Notes: generated by a model from the sequence alone, not told the origin. 64,000 nt of DNA from Hanleya hanleyi (GCA_036873755.1 JAVTVY010036970.1:1-64000), one strand, 5' to 3'. Positions 21,701 through 30,854 are shown, numbered from the stretch's first letter. Numbers and translations: made by a program.

Positions 21701-24112
21701 CCCTGTCCTTGGCGGTATATGTAAAGTGTTTCAGATGTGTGTGAATGAAGCCAAAAACTCAGCGAAGAGTGAACAAAACCATAGACGGTATCCTACTGTA
21801 CCAATACTACAACAGCTGACATATAGTTCAAGCAATGAATGCATGTTGTAGGTGAACACAGTACCTGCAAAGTAAAATTAAATTAGTTTAGATGAGACCA
21901 TCAATGAATTAGAAGCAAACAAACATCTAATGTTTCATTAGAATTTTTTGCAGTGTTTTTCTATTCATTTGCATCTTCAATGCCCTAATTGCACCTTAAC
22001 CACGCCTTACCTTTATAACATTCCTTTAATCTATTATTCTGCTGTGCGCCTTAATCGTGCCCCGACTGCACCCTATCTCTGCTCCCAGATTGTGTCCCAT
22101 ATGTGCCTTATTTCGAAATAGAGTGCATTTCAGGTGCAATATTGCAAATCTAATGGCAGAGTGGGAGGTGGGGATAGGGCATGTGCACCTAGCTAATTCC
22201 ATCCATTGCTCGGTAAGAATAGGTCTCCGCTCCTCAGAGAGCTTGTCGTAAGAAGCGACTAGCTGGGCACCCGTGGGGATCCCGGGTGTGAAAAGGAATA
22301 GGACCCTACCCGTGTGGTTTCTGGGTGTGAAAAGGAATAGGAACCAATTTCGTGATATGACTGAAATAGTGTTGAAAGTGACGTTAAATCATATTCACTC
22401 ACTCACTCAGAAACTTTGGATATCCTCAAGGTTGTCCGCTGGTGGTTTTGGGCTTTGGCGGTCATTTTCTTGCTCCCACATGGAGCCCTGCAAGTGATTA
22501 TTTGTAGAGCAATATGTCATAGTTTGAGTACAATGTATAATATGTTCTGCCCCCAGATGGATCCTCACAAGAAGTCATAGTTGACATGGTTGAAGTGCAT
22601 GTGTGATAGGTTGTTCTGCCCCCAGATGGAGCCTCTCAAGTGATTATCTATGGAGTAATACATGTATGACATAGTTTGAGAATGCTTAACATGTTCTTCC
22701 CCCAGATGGAGCCTCTCAAGCGATTATCTGCTGAGTAATAGTTGAAATAAATGTGTGATCTGTTGTTGTGTCCCCAGATGGAGCCTCACAAGCGATTATC
22801 AGCGCACAAAGCCATGAGACATGACTACTTTTCTGACCTCCCACCAAAAATTCATGAACTTCCCGAAGGTACGTAAGGTTTCAAGGATCAACAAAACTTT
22901 GAAGTTAGCACAACAACAAACTTCTGTGACTCTGCTGCTCTCCTTTGCTTTGCTTCTCTCCCTTGTTTTGCTTCTCTCCCTTGTCTAGCTGCTGCAGAAG
23001 ATCAGCTGTAATACACTTGCCTTCAGGCATTCATAAAGGTCCATCATTTGAGCATTGAGGCATTTCATTTATTTGACAATTCACTGAAAAATGTTTTCTA
23101 ATTTGCTGCAATTCTTTTATTGTTTTATTCCTAAAATTAAATTAAAATGTGGGTTAGGCAGAATTGTTTTTTTTTTTTTAGACCTCGATCTCAATTAATT
23201 CAGTGATTGATGAGAGTATCTCTTGAATTTGAAATCGTTAACAGCAAGACATTGACCAGTCTGTTACACTGTTTCCATTGACCAGTCTGTTACACTGTTT
23301 CCATTGACCAGTCTGTTACACTGTTTCCATTGGCAAGTCTGTTACACTGTTTCCATTGACCAGTCTGTTACACTGTTTCCATTGACCAGTCTGTTACACT
23401 GTTTCCATTGGCAAGTCTGTTATTTTGTTATTATATTATATTTGTTAGTCTGTTATACTGTTGTCTGCATATAATTGTTGTATATGATGGACAAGGTGTG
23501 ACAATCTTGTTTGAGATGGATGACTAAGTTAAGGGAAGTAACCCTACAGATTAACCTATAGTATTGGACCCTTCTACGGAGGGCCAATGTTAGGCTGATG
23601 CAGCAACAACAACATTTTCCCAGTTTGACGCCAGATTTTGAAATTGAAAACGAGGCCACGCTATGTCATCAGTCAGCTGAGATAGTCACATGGTTGGGTA
23701 TGAAGATTGGGGTGGCTCCTATAAATAGTGATCCAATGAGAATGCTCGTTTTAGTTTAAAATGGCGGGGTCGCATGACCAATCTCTGAAGGGGAGACAGC
23801 TGGTACAGTACGCAGACACTGTCTGTTAATATCTTGATTTAACAGAGAGTCGTACAGTCTACCCTACAGATGAGTTAGATTATCTCCTCTTTTATTGTGA
23901 CAGGGGAGGTAACTCCTGCTTCAGCATGCTGCATGTGATTATTAAAGCTCGTATGTTGGTGATGCAGTAAATTTTCTGTTTGAATTTCTCCAGCTGCTTC
24001 CATCTTCTCCATTCCTGGCCTCAAGTTACACCCAGAAATGGATGAACTCTTAACTGTGATGCCCAAAAAACCTTCCGGTAGAAGTGGTATACGGACAACA
24101 TTGAGGGTCTAA
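663..24112 (+). CDS. CDK14: PFTAIRE-type cyclin-dependent kinase, C-terminal ten exons (CDK14/Eip63E orthologue)
   Basis: Ten exons: 663-757, 2787-2849, 5342-5403, 5846-5907, 11137-11257, 17465-17558, 17836-17899, 21155-21252, 22778-22868 and 23994-24112. All have GT-AG borders, and the lengths sum to a continuous reading frame of 289 residues plus stop. The product is the kinase core from just after the PFTAIRE helix: hinge (FVFEY), HRDLKPQN catalytic loop, [23 protein letters not shown] and C-lobe. The family members are Ser/Thr kinases activated by cyclin Y at the membrane or by other cyclins, with roles in Wnt/LRP6 signalling and the cell cycle (family knowledge). The window lacks the glycine loop, the catalytic lysine and the PFTAIRE motif itself. 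CDK15 or a PCTAIRE kinase is the main alternative. The exon motifs [20 protein letters not shown] and FPGMKD favour CDK14/15. Confidence 0.93.
758..1094. other. Intron sequence without recognised features
   Basis: The first part of the intron after E1 is AT-rich, with no recognisable exon or repeat before the 20-bp array begins. Confidence 0.5.
1095..2668. repeat. 20-bp minisatellite (about 78 copies) with higher-order structure
   Basis: The unit is approximately acatcgctgtaatgttggtg. Variants such as ttggtttaatgttgatgac recur in the same order at about 1378, 1760 and 2060-2140, which indicates higher-order duplication of multi-unit blocks. It fills the intron between E1 and E2. Three units are 60 bp, so all minus-strand frames can stay open for up to 205 codons ([22 protein letters not shown] peptide). 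This is not evidence of a gene. Confidence 0.95.
2787..2849 (+). CDS. CDK14: CDK14 exon E2 (alpha-D region)
   Basis: The acceptor is atcatttcag and the donor aag|gtgaga; 63 bp, phase 0-0. It encodes [20 protein letters not shown] plus K, which matches the family's HTDLCQYMDKHPGGLHP stretch just after the hinge. The usual His at the first position is Cys here. The open frame continues past the donor, but the conserved sequence stops exactly at gtgaga. Confidence 0.92.
3055..4092. repeat. 36-bp minisatellite (about 28 copies)
   Basis: The unit is about gaggtgacaggtgtacattg followed by accatgcactgtaact. Because 36 is a multiple of 3, several frames remain open (up to 330 codons on the - strand, reading as [12 protein letters not shown] repeats). 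This is intronic satellite DNA, not a protein gene. It occupies the intron between E2 and E3. Confidence 0.95.
4093..4846. other. Intron sequence, nothing recognised
   Basis: Unique-looking intron DNA with a poly-A run near 4450. Two short open frames (4355-4636 and 4621-4902) lack homology that I recognise and are not supported as exons. Confidence 0.4.
4847..5236. mobile_element. Foldback MITE with hAT-like CAG...CTG ends
   Basis: The left end CAGTTTGGGGAAATGAGGG and the right end ccctcatttccctggcctg are inverted. The arms continue inward as ccaattttggaggt and its complement. The pentamer attaa flanks both ends (4842-4846 and 5237-5241) and may be the target duplication. No coding capacity. 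It sits about 100 bp upstream of exon E3. Confidence 0.75.
5342..5403 (+). CDS. CDK14: CDK14 exon E3 (alpha-E helix)
   Basis: The acceptor is gttttacag and the donor cag|gtgggt; 62 bp, phase 0 to 2. It encodes [20 protein letters not shown] and the first two bases of the HRD arginine. The exon is too short to stand out as an open frame and was found by following the kinase sequence between E2 and E4. Confidence 0.92.
5846..5907 (+). CDS. CDK14: CDK14 exon E4 (catalytic loop and DFG)
   Basis: The acceptor is ttcttttcag and the donor ttttg|gtaagt; 62 bp, phase 2 to 1. It completes HRD and encodes [20 protein letters not shown] plus F. The catalytic Asp, the Lys and Asn of DLKPQN, and the DF of DFG are all present, so the kinase is predicted to be active. 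Confidence 0.95.
5925..6180. repeat. Dispersed repeat, copy 1
   Basis: A stretch starting near gaccgatacactggcttgg and including aggccaatccgctgcgagg and ggtttgaatttcatc. It recurs at 6905-6996 plus 10601-10800, where a 3.6 kb transposon interrupts it. Family unknown. Confidence 0.6.
6370..6850. repeat. Low-complexity ccctatatttt repeat
   Basis: Irregular copies of ccctatattt/ttccctat cluster at 6380-6470 and 6715-6835 around a less repetitive core. They begin and end with gcagggctccca and its near reverse complement tgggagccctgc (6366 and 6840), so the whole 480 bp may be a MITE-like unit. Confidence 0.55.
6905..6996. repeat. Dispersed repeat, copy 2, left part
   Basis: Matches 5940-6040 (gatacattggcttgg, ttctggatgtaaatag, aggggtttcc). 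It stops at ctgaaccaat where the 6997-10600 element begins. The right part resumes after 10600. Confidence 0.6.
7341..7670 (+). pseudogene. hAT transposase N-terminal zinc-finger fragment
   Basis: One frame reads [20 protein letters not shown] then [15 protein letters not shown] one-base shift near 7510 moves into a frame reading [15 protein letters not shown], followed by a Ser/Thr-rich tail. Together they give a C-x2-C...H-x4-H BED/TTF-like finger (CKVC...SHMGSKKH). It is broken by the frameshift and lacks the catalytic domain, so it is a transposase relic. Confidence 0.6.
7671..10300. other. Interior of the hAT-like element, no intact gene
   Basis: Short open frames only. Features seen: recurrent aaggtcaaggtca, the phrase acctgtaccagaaacttcagcc twice (8229 and 10176), and an aataataataatccgtagaa tail followed by ggtctatccattggaaatgg with a hairpin partner. 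The last two suggest a nested repeat with its tail near 10340. Confidence 0.45.
10601..10800. repeat. Dispersed repeat, copy 2, right part
   Basis: Resumes homology to 6030-6180 (aggccaatctgcagtgaggt, ggtttgaatttcatcgcc) after the transposon. A poly-T run lies at 10705-10732. Confidence 0.55.
11137..11257 (+). CDS. CDK14: CDK14 exon E5 (activation segment to alpha-F)
   Basis: The acceptor is gtatttcag and the donor atgtg|gtgagt; 121 bp, phase 1 to 2. It encodes (DF)[30 protein letters not shown] and [11 protein letters not shown]. The T-loop has Ser at the usual phospho-Thr region (SHTYSHEVV), as in the PFTAIRE family. PPD replaces the canonical APE, which is normal for CDKs. The last 25-30 bp and the donor seed the array that follows directly. 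Confidence 0.95.
11258..12966 (+). repeat. Tandem array made of the E5 exon end plus its splice donor (about 31 copies)
   Basis: Period about 54-60 bp. Each unit repeats the exon's 3' end (ctactccacctcactagata then tgtg), the donor gtgagt, and the first intron bases (acattcaaccctccccccac acaaa). The exon's own 3' end is effectively unit zero. Most copies keep an intact GT donor. Variants include gtggttagt, gtggtgaat and ttttgagt. The array resumes at 16975 after a hAT insertion. Confidence 0.95.
13912..15085. repeat. Nested repeat inside the hAT transposase
   Basis: The left edge reads tttttacccctcggcc, followed by a gtccgtccgtccg run. A 303-bp unit starting ttaccgcgatatctacagaa is present nearly twice (about 14001 and 14304), then a roughly 205-bp unit twice (about 14589 and 14794). 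The right part holds a poly-T run and a tRNA-like stretch. The left terminus resembles, in inverted form, the end of the repeat at 54160-54907. The exact right boundary is uncertain. Confidence 0.65.
15008..15075 (+). repeat. tRNA-like (SINE head) fragment
   Basis: agccaatcaattggtagaga resembles a tRNA D-arm/A box, and ggggttcagagccg resembles a B box about 40 bp later. Probably the head of a tRNA-derived SINE rather than a working tRNA gene. Confidence 0.4.
16975..17205 (+). repeat. E5 donor array, right remnant (about 4 copies)
   Basis: Continues the unit of 11258-12966 after the hAT insertion (cacctcactagatatgtggt then gaatac/gagtac). One copy carries gtggcgggt, which loses the donor consensus. 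Confidence 0.93.
17221..17464 (+). repeat. Array of E6 acceptor plus exon-start copies (seven decoys)
   Basis: Units of about 26-38 bp repeat tgtatttcag followed by ggggtgtaggttgtatg-like sequence, which is the acceptor and first bases of exon E6. Copies lie at about 17230, 17264, 17290, 17318, 17345, 17381 and 17418, and the true junction is at 17464/17465. The copy at 17388 is identical to the real exon start for 16 bases. Confidence 0.92.
17465..17558 (+). CDS. CDK14: CDK14 exon E6 (alpha-F to alpha-G)
   Basis: The acceptor is gtatttcag, the last of a series of copies, and the donor is agg|gtaagt; 94 bp, phase 2 to 0. It encodes (W)[18 protein letters not shown] then [19 protein letters not shown] and FPGMKD are diagnostic of PFTAIRE kinases. 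The preceding decoy acceptors are not in the same frame; from 17388 the frame reaches a TAG within about 80 bp, so the last acceptor is the one that joins the domain. Confidence 0.94.
17836..17899 (+). CDS. CDK14: CDK14 exon E7
   Basis: The acceptor is ttggcag and the donor ccca|gtaagt; 64 bp, phase 0 to 1. It encodes [20 protein letters not shown] plus P. VLGTP-x-E is the CDK/MAPK insert hallmark after alpha-G. Confidence 0.92.
18000..18220. mobile_element. MITE (TATTTCTTCTAA ends), copy 1
   Basis: The ends are ctatttcttctaa and ttagaagaaatagg, inverted over about 14 bp. The interior contains aagaactgcaaagatagcta and has no gene. Related copies lie at 19012, 44597 and 45852 (the last two in the opposite orientation). 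The 83-codon minus frame inside is not supported as a gene. Confidence 0.8.
18335..21110. repeat. 44-bp minisatellite (about 60 copies)
   Basis: The unit is about cttaacaatggcagaatgat followed by accatagccagacctactgaaaa. It fills the E7-E8 intron and is interrupted only by the second MITE copy (19012-19340). No exon sequence is seen in the unit. Confidence 0.95.
19012..19231. mobile_element. MITE (TATTTCTTCTAA ends), copy 2
   Basis: The duplicate of 18000-18220 generated by the 1011-bp segmental duplication rather than by independent transposition. Confidence 0.8.
21155..21252 (+). CDS. CDK14: CDK14 exon E8
   Basis: The acceptor is gttattttacag and the donor cttcag|gtaaac; 98 bp, phase 1 to 0. 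It encodes (S)[19 protein letters not shown] then [13 protein letters not shown]. The family has ...LASKLLQ before the RLSAQAAL helix, which fits. Confidence 0.92.
22195..22405 (+). repeat. tRNA-derived SINE tail
   Basis: Contains tccgctcctcagagagcttg, two copies of gggtgtgaaaaggaatagga, gtgatatgactgaaatagt and gacgttaaatcatattcact, ending in a cactcactcactc run. Inverted relatives lie at 40815, 41240-41420, 41475-41755 and 51141. The gacgttaaa...cactcac tail is one I associate with gastropod genomes. Confidence 0.75.
22475..22777 (+). repeat. Array of E9 acceptor plus exon-start copies (four upstream copies)
   Basis: Copies of atggagcctctcaagcgatt-like exon start occur at 22480, 22557, 22626 and 22706 before the true exon at 22778, with periods of 69-80 bp. 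The last three keep an intact cccccag acceptor; the first has cccac instead. Frames opened at 22557, 22626 and 22706 stop after 7, 5 and 10 codons. Confidence 0.92.
22778..22868 (+). CDS. CDK14: CDK14 exon E9 (end of C-lobe)
   Basis: The acceptor is gtccccag and the donor gaag|gtacgt; 91 bp, phase 0 to 1. It encodes [20 protein letters not shown] then [10 protein letters not shown]. The [14 protein letters not shown] segment corresponds to NRLSAQAALSHEYF. The internal Met at the exon start is not an initiator. Confidence 0.94.
23253..23432. repeat. 26-bp minisatellite (7 copies)
   Basis: The unit attgaccagtctgttacact followed by gtttcc alternates with a ttggcaagtctg variant. It lies in the E9-E10 intron. 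Confidence 0.9.
23994..24112 (+). CDS. CDK14: CDK14 terminal coding exon E10
   Basis: The acceptor is tttctccag; the stop TAA is at 24110-24112. It encodes (A)[19 protein letters not shown] and [29 protein letters not shown] aligns with the family's SSIFTVPNVRL. The remaining tail is basic and unique. Confidence 0.92.
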
Positions 24113-25780
24113 CATCATATACTAGTGGTAAGAGTACAATTGATGGATAGAATTCTGTTTTCATCTGGGGATTACCTGATCAGACAAAGACAAGCACGAG
24201 GACAAGCAGTTGACCAATGTCCATCCTCCATTAATACCATGTGGACTTACTGTGCTGGTCATTGCTGGTTTTATCCTGGTGTTGCATGATGAATTTCTTC
24301 AATCTTAATAAATTAATATCCTATCAATGTTCCCCAATTGTACATGTCGCTATATAGAATCTTACGTACTTCAAGTGAATTTGGTGTTCTGAGCACCCAT
24401 ACCATGAATACTTAATAGCATTCTGACATCATGGTCGCATCTGGACTTACCTACTTGCAGTCGGGGATGGGAGATAGGGTCACTGTGTCTGTTTACACCA
24501 AAGACCATTCCATATATCTACCCCGTATTATGGTGCCACACAATGTAAAGACACCCCGACAGCACAGCATCTAATTCGGCTGAACCAACCAAATGTTCTC
24601 TATAATTAATGTTCCCTTCAAAGCAATATGAAGCTTTATCAGGATTGGTTGACACTCGAGTTACTGCAAGCCTGTTAGATCCTTCAAGTGACATATCCAA
24701 AGGGGGGAGCAGATAGGATTTAATTCTATTTAGATTGGAATTTCTTTGCCTAACAATATTATGTCCTGTATGCCAAAATTATGTCCTACATGTATCTATC
24801 AATATTATTATTATTAATATCGTAGAAATTCATGATTGTATAATCCATGTTCATAGTATTCATATTTCGGGGACAGACAAATCATACTGGAAAAATATTT
24901 TGAATGTTTAGAAAAAACTGTTATGAATTTTCGTACAAAACCAGCCAAAAAATTTTGGTTGTGGTGTGCTACTGCCAGTATTGTAGTAGCACAGGATAAT
25001 ATCAAGGCTATTTTCCGAATGCGCTGTGGAAATTGGCCTTTAGATGTACACATAGTTGATAGTTGTCCAATATGTGAGGGTTTATTTTAAAGCTGATATG
25101 ATGATAATTCTTTCAGTTATAGCCAGTATTCTTGTATATTCAGAGTTTTTACTACTTTCTATTTTCAGCTGGTTCATTCATAAAATGATGCAGGTTTTCC
25201 CATTATAATCTTCAGGATGCATCAACCATTGTGATTGGTCTGTTTTGAACTGTGCAGCTGCTCAATCCTGTGACCTGTTCTGATTGGTCGAACCTGTCAC
25301 ATGACATTTCCAGCATTTCTTATTGGACAACTGGCAAGCAATAAGTTTATACATATGTGTAGAGAAATTACTCACGAACGAGTACACCTGTCAGTTTATA
25401 ATTATTCAACGATTTTTATTGCTAAGTTTTCTACTATAAGTGGCTGCATCAGTGTACATATTAATATTAAAGTGTAGCCTCAAAGCCAAAATGTTTATAC
25501 AGCAATGTAAACTAAGTGTTGTGTGTAACCTCCCTTATCTGTGCGACTGTGTAAATAGTCTACTATCGAGCTTGTATAAGCTCTCTCAATCTGTGCGACT
25601 GTGTAAATAGTTTACTATAGAGCTTGTATATTTTTCAAGCACATCAAAGCAGTGTTTCCTAGTAGAGATATTTTCTATATATATTTGGCTAAATGAACAG
25701 CTTTTTCATTACCTACATGTTTGTGTACTATTTATAACGATTGTGTAAAACACATATTGTAAAGCCTGGCATTGGAGAAA
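24113..25780 (+). other. Probable 3' UTR and downstream of the CDK14-like gene
   Basis: AT-rich, no coding signal. A canonical AATAAA at 24307-24312 is a possible early poly(A) signal. A duplicated 50-bp phrase (ctgtgcgactgtgtaaatag) lies at about 25540 and 25592. The 3' end is inferred only. Confidence 0.45.
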
Positions 25781-27935
25781 ATAGATTGGTCTCCTTGTAG
25801 AAGGACTCACGGAAGTTACTATGGCCAGGTCTGTCCTAATTCAACCAGACTAGACCACACTATAGCACTCATGGAAGCTACTATGGCCAGGTCTGTCCTA
25901 ATTCAACCAGTCTAGACCACACTAAAGCAATCATGGAAGTTACTATGGCCAGGTCTGTCCAAATTCAACCAGACTAGACCACACTATAGCACTCATGGAA
26001 GCTACACATGTACTATGGCCAGGTCTGTCCTAATTCAACCAGTCTAGACCACACTAAAGCAATCATGGAAGTTACTATGGCCAGGTCTGTCCAAATTCAA
26101 CCAGACTAGACCCCACTATAGCACTCATGGAAGCTACACATGTACTATGGCCAGGTCTGTCCTAATTCAACCAGACTAGCCCACACTATAGCACTCATGG
26201 AAGTTACTATGGTCAGATCTGTCCCAATTCAACCAGTCTAGACCACACTATAGCACTCATGGAAGTTAGTATGGCCAGGTCTGTCCAAATTCAACCAGAC
26301 TAGACCACACTATAGCACTCATGGAAGTTACTATGGCCAGGTCTGTCCTAATTCAACCAGATTAGACCACACTATAGCAGTCATGGAAGTTAGTATGGCC
26401 AGATCTGTCCAAATTCAACCAGTCTAGACCACACTATAGCACTCATGGAAGTTACTATGGTCAGGTCTGTCCTAATTCAACCAGTCTAGACCACACTAAA
26501 GCAATCATGGAAGTTACTATGGCCAGGTCTGTCCAAATTCAACCAGACTAGACCACACTATAGCACTCATGGAAGTTACTATGGCCAGGTCTGTCCTAAT
26601 TCAACCAGACTAGACCACACTATAGCATTCATGGAAGTTACTATGGCCAGGTCTGTCCTGATTCAACCAGAATAGACCACACTATAGCACTCATGGAAGT
26701 TACTATGTCCCGGTCTGTCCTAATTCAACCAGTCAAAGACCACACTATAGCACTGGTGGAAGTTACTATGGCCAGGTCTGTCCCAATGCAACCAGTCTAG
26801 ACCACACTATAGCACTCATGGAAGTTACTATGTCCAGGTCTATCCTAATTCAACCAGTCTAGACCACACTATAGCACTCATGGAAGTTACTATGGCCAGG
26901 TCTGTCCTAATTCAACCAGATTAGACCGCACTATAGCATTCATGGAAGTTACTATGGCCAGGTCTGTCCTAATTCAACCAGACTAGACCACACTGTAGCA
27001 TTCATGGAAGTTACTATGGCCAGGTCTGTCCTGATTCAACCAGAATAGACCACACTATAGCACTCATGGAAGTTACTATGTCCCGGTCTGTCCTAATTCA
27101 ACCAGTCAAAGACCACACTATAGCACTGGTGGAAGTTACTATGGCCAGGTCTGTCCCAATGCAACCAGTCTAGACCACACTATAGCACTCATGGAAGTTA
27201 CTATGTCCAGGTCTATCCTAATTCAACCAGTCTAGACCACACTATAGCACTCATGGAAGTTACTATGGCCAGGTCTGTCCTAATTCAACCAGATTAGACC
27301 GCACTATAGCATTCATGGAAGTTACTATGGCCAGGTCTGTCCTAATTCAACCAGACTAGACCACACTGTAGCATTCATGGAAGTTACTATGGCCAGGTCT
27401 GTCCTGATTCAACCAGAATAGACCACACTATAGCACTCATGGAAGTTACTATGTCCCGGTCTGTCCTAATTCAACCAGTCAAAGACCACACTATAGCACT
27501 GGTGGAAGTTACTATGGCCAGGTCTGTCCCAATGCAACCAGTCTAGACCACACTATAGCACTCATGGAAGTTACTATGTCCAGGTCTATCCTAATTCAAC
27601 CAGTCTAGACCACACTATAGCACTCATGGAAGTTACTATGGCCAGGTCTGTCCTAATTCAACCAGATTAGACCGCACTATAGCATTCATGGAAGTTACTA
27701 TGGCCAGGTCTGTCCTAATTCAACCAGACTAGACCACACTATAGCATTCATGGAAGTTACTATGGCCAGGTCTGTCCTGATTCAACCAGAATAGACCACA
27801 CTATAGCACTCGTGGAAGTTACTATGTCCAGGTCTGTCCTAATTCAAACCTGACTAGACCACACTATAGCACTGGTGGAAGTTACTATGGCCAGGTCTGT
27901 CCCAATGCAACCTGTCCAGGCCACACTACAGCACT
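25781..27935. repeat. 62-bp satellite with 373-bp higher-order repeat
   Basis: The unit is roughly ggaagttactatggccaggt, ctgtcctaattcaaccagac and tagaccacactatagcactcat. About 35 copies. The variant tgtcccggtctg recurs at 26707, 27080 and 27453, exactly 373 bp apart (six units), so part of the array grew as six-unit blocks. Confidence 0.95.
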
Positions 27936-28790
27936 TAACATCTGTTTGAGCTACACCAATTAATGGGGACAAACAAGACTTTTGTATACCTCATTTTTCA
28001 TCCAATCCCTATTTATTGATCAGAGTTCATTAAGAGTTAAGCACACTACAAACCTCATTTGTATTGCCCAATTTGCTATGGTTATCAGATACATTGTCTT
28101 TAACTTCATTTTCTGTCCGGTTTGATGTTGATTTCAACCTCATTTCAGTGTTCTTCTTTCTACTAAATCTGTCCTGTTTGATCTCTGTTCAACCACATTT
28201 CATTTGGGAGAACCAATCAGTGACTTTTCCCTGTGACTGACAAGAAGCCAACAGCCAATCGGGAGCCAATCAAATAGTGTTTCCTCCAATGAGCTGATTG
28301 GTCAGTTAGGCTTGTAAATGTGCATTAGAGGGAAGTGGTCAAAGTGCTGACCTCCTCACAGAACTAACATAAACAATCATCATGCAGATGTTATTTGAGT
28401 AAACAATGGAATGGCTACTCTAGCGACTGCTCCAGTCACTACAGACACTAACCCAGGATTGGAAACTGAGCTGACTGATCTAGCCAATTAAATGGATGCA
28501 AAGGAAGCTGATAAAATGGCTTGACTGTGTGATGAATACTCGGCCATATTAGCTTGAGGAATGAGATATGACAGTTGATCTGTCTTGGTTACCATGGTTA
28601 CATGCACTTTCTCCTGTTTGTCAGTCAGTATAACCATGGCGACATTGTTTGTGCTGGTCAGATATTTTCTATGTGCTATCTGTATTTTGTTTCAAAGATT
28701 ATATTGCCGCATTAAAGAATCTCTGATATACATGTACTTTACAATCTCCATCTGTTTACATTTATATAATCAGCTTACAGATGATCCTGA
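27936..28790. other. Intergenic sequence, nothing coding
   Basis: AT-rich. Holds a cluster of CCAAT/ATTGG motifs at 28209-28305. The 71-codon frame at 28585 has no recognisable homology. Confidence 0.4.
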
Positions 28791-29450
28791 AGTTGTCTAG
28801 ATTAGAAGAGAATTCACCAGATCTATGATCCTGAGGGTGTCTAGATTAGGGGAAAATTCACCAGATGATCCTGAAGGTGTCTAGATTAGGGGACAATTCA
28901 CCAGATGATCCTGGAGGTGGCTAGATTAGGGGACAATTCACCAGATGATCCTGAAGGTGTCTAGATTAGGGAACAGTTCACCAGATGAACCTGTGTCAGA
29001 TTAGGGGACAATTCACCAAATGATCCTGAAGGTGTCTAGATTAGGGGACAATTCACCAAATGATCCTGCAGGTGTCTAGATTAGGGAAAAGTTCACCAGA
29101 TGAACCTGTGTCAGATTAGGGGACAATTCACCAAATGATCCTGAAGGTGTCTAGATTAGGGGACAATTCACCAAATGATCCTGAAGGTGTCTAGATTAGG
29201 GGACAATTCACCAAATGATCCTGAAGGTGTCTAGATTAGGGGACAATTCACCAAATGATCTTGCAGGTGTCTAGATTAGGGAAAAGTTCACCAGATGAAC
29301 CTGTGTCAGATTAGGGGACAATTCACCAAATGATCCTGAAGGTGGCTAGATTGTTGGACAATTCACCAGATGATCCTGAAGGTGTCTAGATTAGGGGACA
29401 ATTCACCAATGATCCTAAGGTGGCTAGATTAGAGGAGACTTCGCCAGCCC
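28791..29450. repeat. 41-bp minisatellite (about 16 copies)
   Basis: The unit is about gatcctgaaggtgtctagat then taggggacaattcaccaga. A shortened variant with gaacctgtgtcagatt appears periodically (28987, 29104 and 29297), suggesting block duplication. Confidence 0.93.
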
Positions 29451-30850
29451 TTATAAATGAAATCAGTTTTCAAGGGTTTACTGTTCAGTGTAATTCGGAT
29501 TTATTGTTGTATTTTCAGTGTTTTTAATTACACAGAAAATCCTCTAATACTTATAATCACCCTGAATTGAAATTCAATCAGTCCCGATTTTGTAGACCAA
29601 ATTCAATCAGTCATTCTAATATATTTGATCATTCTCTAAATTTTTTTCGAAATAATGAAGAAATAATGAACTTTCTGCATGATTCTGTACCATTTTGGCA
29701 GCTTCCTGTTCAAATAAATTTGATCGCTTCCTGATTATGTTTGATTATTTCATTTTAGAGTGGTTGAATTAGTAAGGGATTTTCCATATGTTATAAGAAA
29801 CCATTTTAGATCTGTACACATATCTCTTGTCTATACATTATTTTTTATCTATTTTTTGTACACTTTGTGTATTTGTGTTACTTGTGCTATTAATATTCTG
29901 ATTTGATTTTATGATACATGTAAGTACTCGTTCTTGTGAGTGAAGTAGTTTACTTTCTAATTACTATGCATAGTTTAACAGAGCTAGGTCCAGCTCCAAT
30001 GGACTTTTCTCGAAACAAAGAGCCATGGTCCCTTTGCCCAGGTAGCGGCCCATACATACTACATACAATATACATTCAAGCTACCCGCTGGATGGTAAAC
30101 AAAGGTGACATACTAAGCACTGGCGCACACTCAGACGATGATTTTTTTATGGCCAGTCAAAGAAAATTATTTGTTGAATGGTATTTTTTTTATTGACATA
30201 CAGTTGCTATTAACACAAAATATTCTGGTAGTACCGGTATACAACCGTGTTCTAGTCTGAATATAAGCAGGTCAAATATGCAGATGTCATGAAATTTGTA
30301 CGTGAGAGGTTTTATCTAGCAGTTTGTACTCATTTGTATCTCTGATCTGCATAAACCGAAACAAAAATGTGCGGAAACTGTTTTTTGCAACAATGACTGA
30401 CTTGACTAGCATTTACTTGTGGACAGCCCAATGTTGAGTAAGTCCTTAACTGTTGTTACATCATTGCAGAGGTTTGAATATTTGTCTCTCTTTGTTCCCA
30501 TGTTTTTGTGGTATAGGTGTGCTGCTCTGGCTTGGTCTGACATTGTCTAGTTCTTACGGTGCCATCAGAATTTAACATCAGAATTTCTGTTTCATTTCTG
30601 GTTCATACACAAAATATAAGGAAATGCATAGTAATATGTGCAATTTGCAGTGATTTATAAAGCTGATACCGATAGTTCCACTAGCCATTGTAATACATTT
30701 AGAACGATCAAATGCTAACAACATTAATTATCTTGCATTATTAGTTGCAAGCCTCATACAATTAAATCATATTTCTTTTGATAATATTCTGGATGGAAAA
30801 ATGCCAAAAGTAATATAAAATGGAGCACAAAAATGATCACATTGAAAATG
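29451..30850. other. Intergenic sequence, nothing recognised
   Basis: AT-rich DNA without repeats or open frames that I can support. Confidence 0.4.
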
Positions 30851-30854
30851 ATGA

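Noticed and set aside
663..24112. PCTAIRE kinase (CDK16-18) or CDK5 as the identity of the kinase
   Set aside because: [39 protein letters not shown] and FPGMKD fit PFTAIRE kinases better. CDK15 cannot be fully excluded without the N-terminus.
18335..27935. Possible CRISPR arrays
   Set aside because: Direct tandem repeats without unique spacers, in a eukaryotic intron or intergene with no cas-like genes.
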